From a virus, in IMG/VR virus record IMGVR_UViG_3300045806_000151, positions 1 to 31,390 of that record: a DNA stretch of 31,390 bases, one strand, 5' to 3'. Of the stretch, positions 30,595-31,390 are shown piece after piece. The position numbers and the translations under genes are program-made. The stretch's first letter is position 1; every line of letters starts with the position of its first letter. The notes below the pieces were generated by a model, which worked only from the letters and a program-made list of their open reading frames with translations, made no database searches and had not been told where the DNA came from.

Positions 30595-30620
30595 GGGACA
30601 AAGATACCAGATACAAGCGG
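30557..30620 (+). pseudogene. IS30-family transposase, N-terminal remnant
   Basis: From ATG 30557 the frame reads HYRQLTQGQRYQIQA, the highly conserved N-terminus of IS30-family transposases (helix-turn-helix start). Homology stops where the terminal repeat of an IS5/IS903-like element begins near 30620, and a TAA follows soon after. The rest of the transposase is not in the window. The IS30 copy was evidently interrupted by the later insertion. Confidence 0.7.
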
Positions 30621-31390
30621 CGTTGTTGAGTAAATAAAGTTCAAGAGCGTAGCTTTCCCTAAAGTAACAGAGTTAAGCAATAGGTTGTCTAACTGGCATT
30701 CCAAGAGCGGTCAGTTTATTGAGGAGTTTAACGCCTGCAAGCATCTCTGCGACCTGAGCATTATAATCCCGCAGGCTCAGGCGTGAGCTAACCAGCTGCT
30801 TGTAGCGGGAGAAACTGGTCTCGACAATGGAGCGTTGATGATAATTTGAGTCTTTTTTCCACTCGGATAGCTTTCCCTCTCTAAGAGCGATGACAGCTTC
30901 ATTGCGGGGGTGTCCCTGCTCCCAGAGGGTGGCTGTTTTTCGTGGAGGAATGACTGGTTTGGCGCCTTTACTTCGGATGACTTGATAGCAATCTCGGGTA
31001 TCATACCCGCCATCGGCAGAGACTTGAGCACTCTGGCGACGGAACGGAGTGGCTTCAGCAGGGTAGGCAATACTTCACTGTCACTAACGCTGGATAAACT
31101 AGCCACCGCAGCCACTATTTCATGGCTAGCGGCATCAACAGCAATGTGTAGCTTGCGCCAACTGCGGCGTCTCTCCAATCCATAACACTTTTGTCGCCAC
31201 TCTCCAGCCCCAAAAACTTTGATGCCAGTGGCATCAATCACCAGATGGCTGATATTGCCTTTACTAGGAGGACGATACGTTATCTTAACATTTTTTGCCC
31301 GACGACTCAGGCTACTGTAGTCTGGGGAGGTCAGCGGCATACCTGTCAGTCGAAATAACGAGTTAATAAATCCTTCAAGAGCACGTAGTG
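30620..31390 (-). mobile_element. IS5/IS903-like insertion sequence, right part (cut by window edge)
   Basis: The element begins near 30620 with GGCGTTGTTGAGTAAATA, which resembles the IS903 terminal repeat (GGCTTTGTTGAATAAAT). It carries a transposase on the minus strand and runs off the right edge, so the other end and target duplication cannot be seen. Confidence 0.7.
30673..31390 (-). pseudogene. IS5/IS903-like DDE transposase, partial and frameshifted
   Basis: The coding strand enters from the right edge at LRALEGFINSLFRLTGMPLT and passes SHLVIDATGIKVFGAGEW (first catalytic D). It continues to LPTLLKPLR, where the frame changes near 31036-31052. The other frame resumes at AQVSADGGYDTRDCYQ (second D) and continues through HQRSIVETSFSRYKQLV (catalytic E) to TAA 30673-30675. 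All three DDE residues are present, but in two frames. No slippery heptamer is visible at the junction, so decay (or a sequencing error) is more likely than programmed frameshifting. Confidence 0.8.

Noticed and set aside
31036-31052. Programmed frameshift in the IS5-like transposase
   Set aside because: No slippery heptamer or downstream structure is visible at the frame change, and the position splits the catalytic core. Decay or sequence error is more likely.
1-31390. Circular junction of the two IS5-family pieces at the window ends
   Set aside because: The left piece is the 5' part on the plus strand and the right piece is on the minus strand with its 5' part beyond the edge. They diverge where they overlap, so they are not two halves of one gene.

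Overview
The window looks like the integrated or extrachromosomal genome of a phage-plasmid from an enterobacterial-type gammaproteobacterium. It is moderately AT-rich by eye and is littered with decayed insertion sequences, orphan toxin-antitoxin pieces and frameshifted genes. That style is common in insect-associated Enterobacterales symbionts, but the host is inferred from gene style only; no chromosomal marker gene is present.

Layout. Positions 1-2500 are an IS graveyard: a 5' part of an IS5-family transposase with two stops, the tail of a VapC toxin gene, the C-terminal helix-turn-helix of a serine recombinase, a broken small gene, an intact Rpn-type recombination-promoting nuclease, and a TnpB zinc-ribbon remnant. 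Positions 2574-8325 are a plasmid-like module, with its main genes on the minus strand: recT, recE, a 43-codon gene, a Rep_3-type initiator, an iteron origin with DnaA boxes, a ParG-like protein, ParA and a putative operator. Positions 8768-11164 hold the lysis cassette (holin, endolysin, nested Rz/Rz1) and a tyrosine recombinase. Positions 11389-30458 encode a complete contractile-tail virion on the plus strand: both terminase subunits, portal, Mu-F-like protein, capsid protease/scaffold, cement protein, major capsid protein, connectors, sheath, tube, tail chaperones with a -1 frameshift signal, tape measure, baseplate, spike and a glycine-rich tail fibre. After the fibre comes the start of an IS30 transposase, cut by an IS5/IS903-like element that runs off the right edge.

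How it fits together. A Rep/iteron replicon, ParA/ParG partition, RecET recombination and a site-specific recombinase lie next to a full set of morphogenesis and lysis genes. No cI/cro-type lysogeny switch or lytic phage replication gene is seen. The simplest reading is a temperate myovirus whose prophage is, or was, a partitioned plasmid. A foreign island (serine resolvase, res-like operator sites, orphan DUF1778 antitoxin) sits exactly between the large terminase and portal genes without breaking either.

The most unusual signal is a family of short palindromic repeats built on GCGCTAAATAGCTATTTAACG. Two copies lie in frame within recE, one in frame within parA, and one between two phage head genes; a related sequence lies in front of parA. 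They could be dispersed centromere sites or an in-frame mobile palindromic element.
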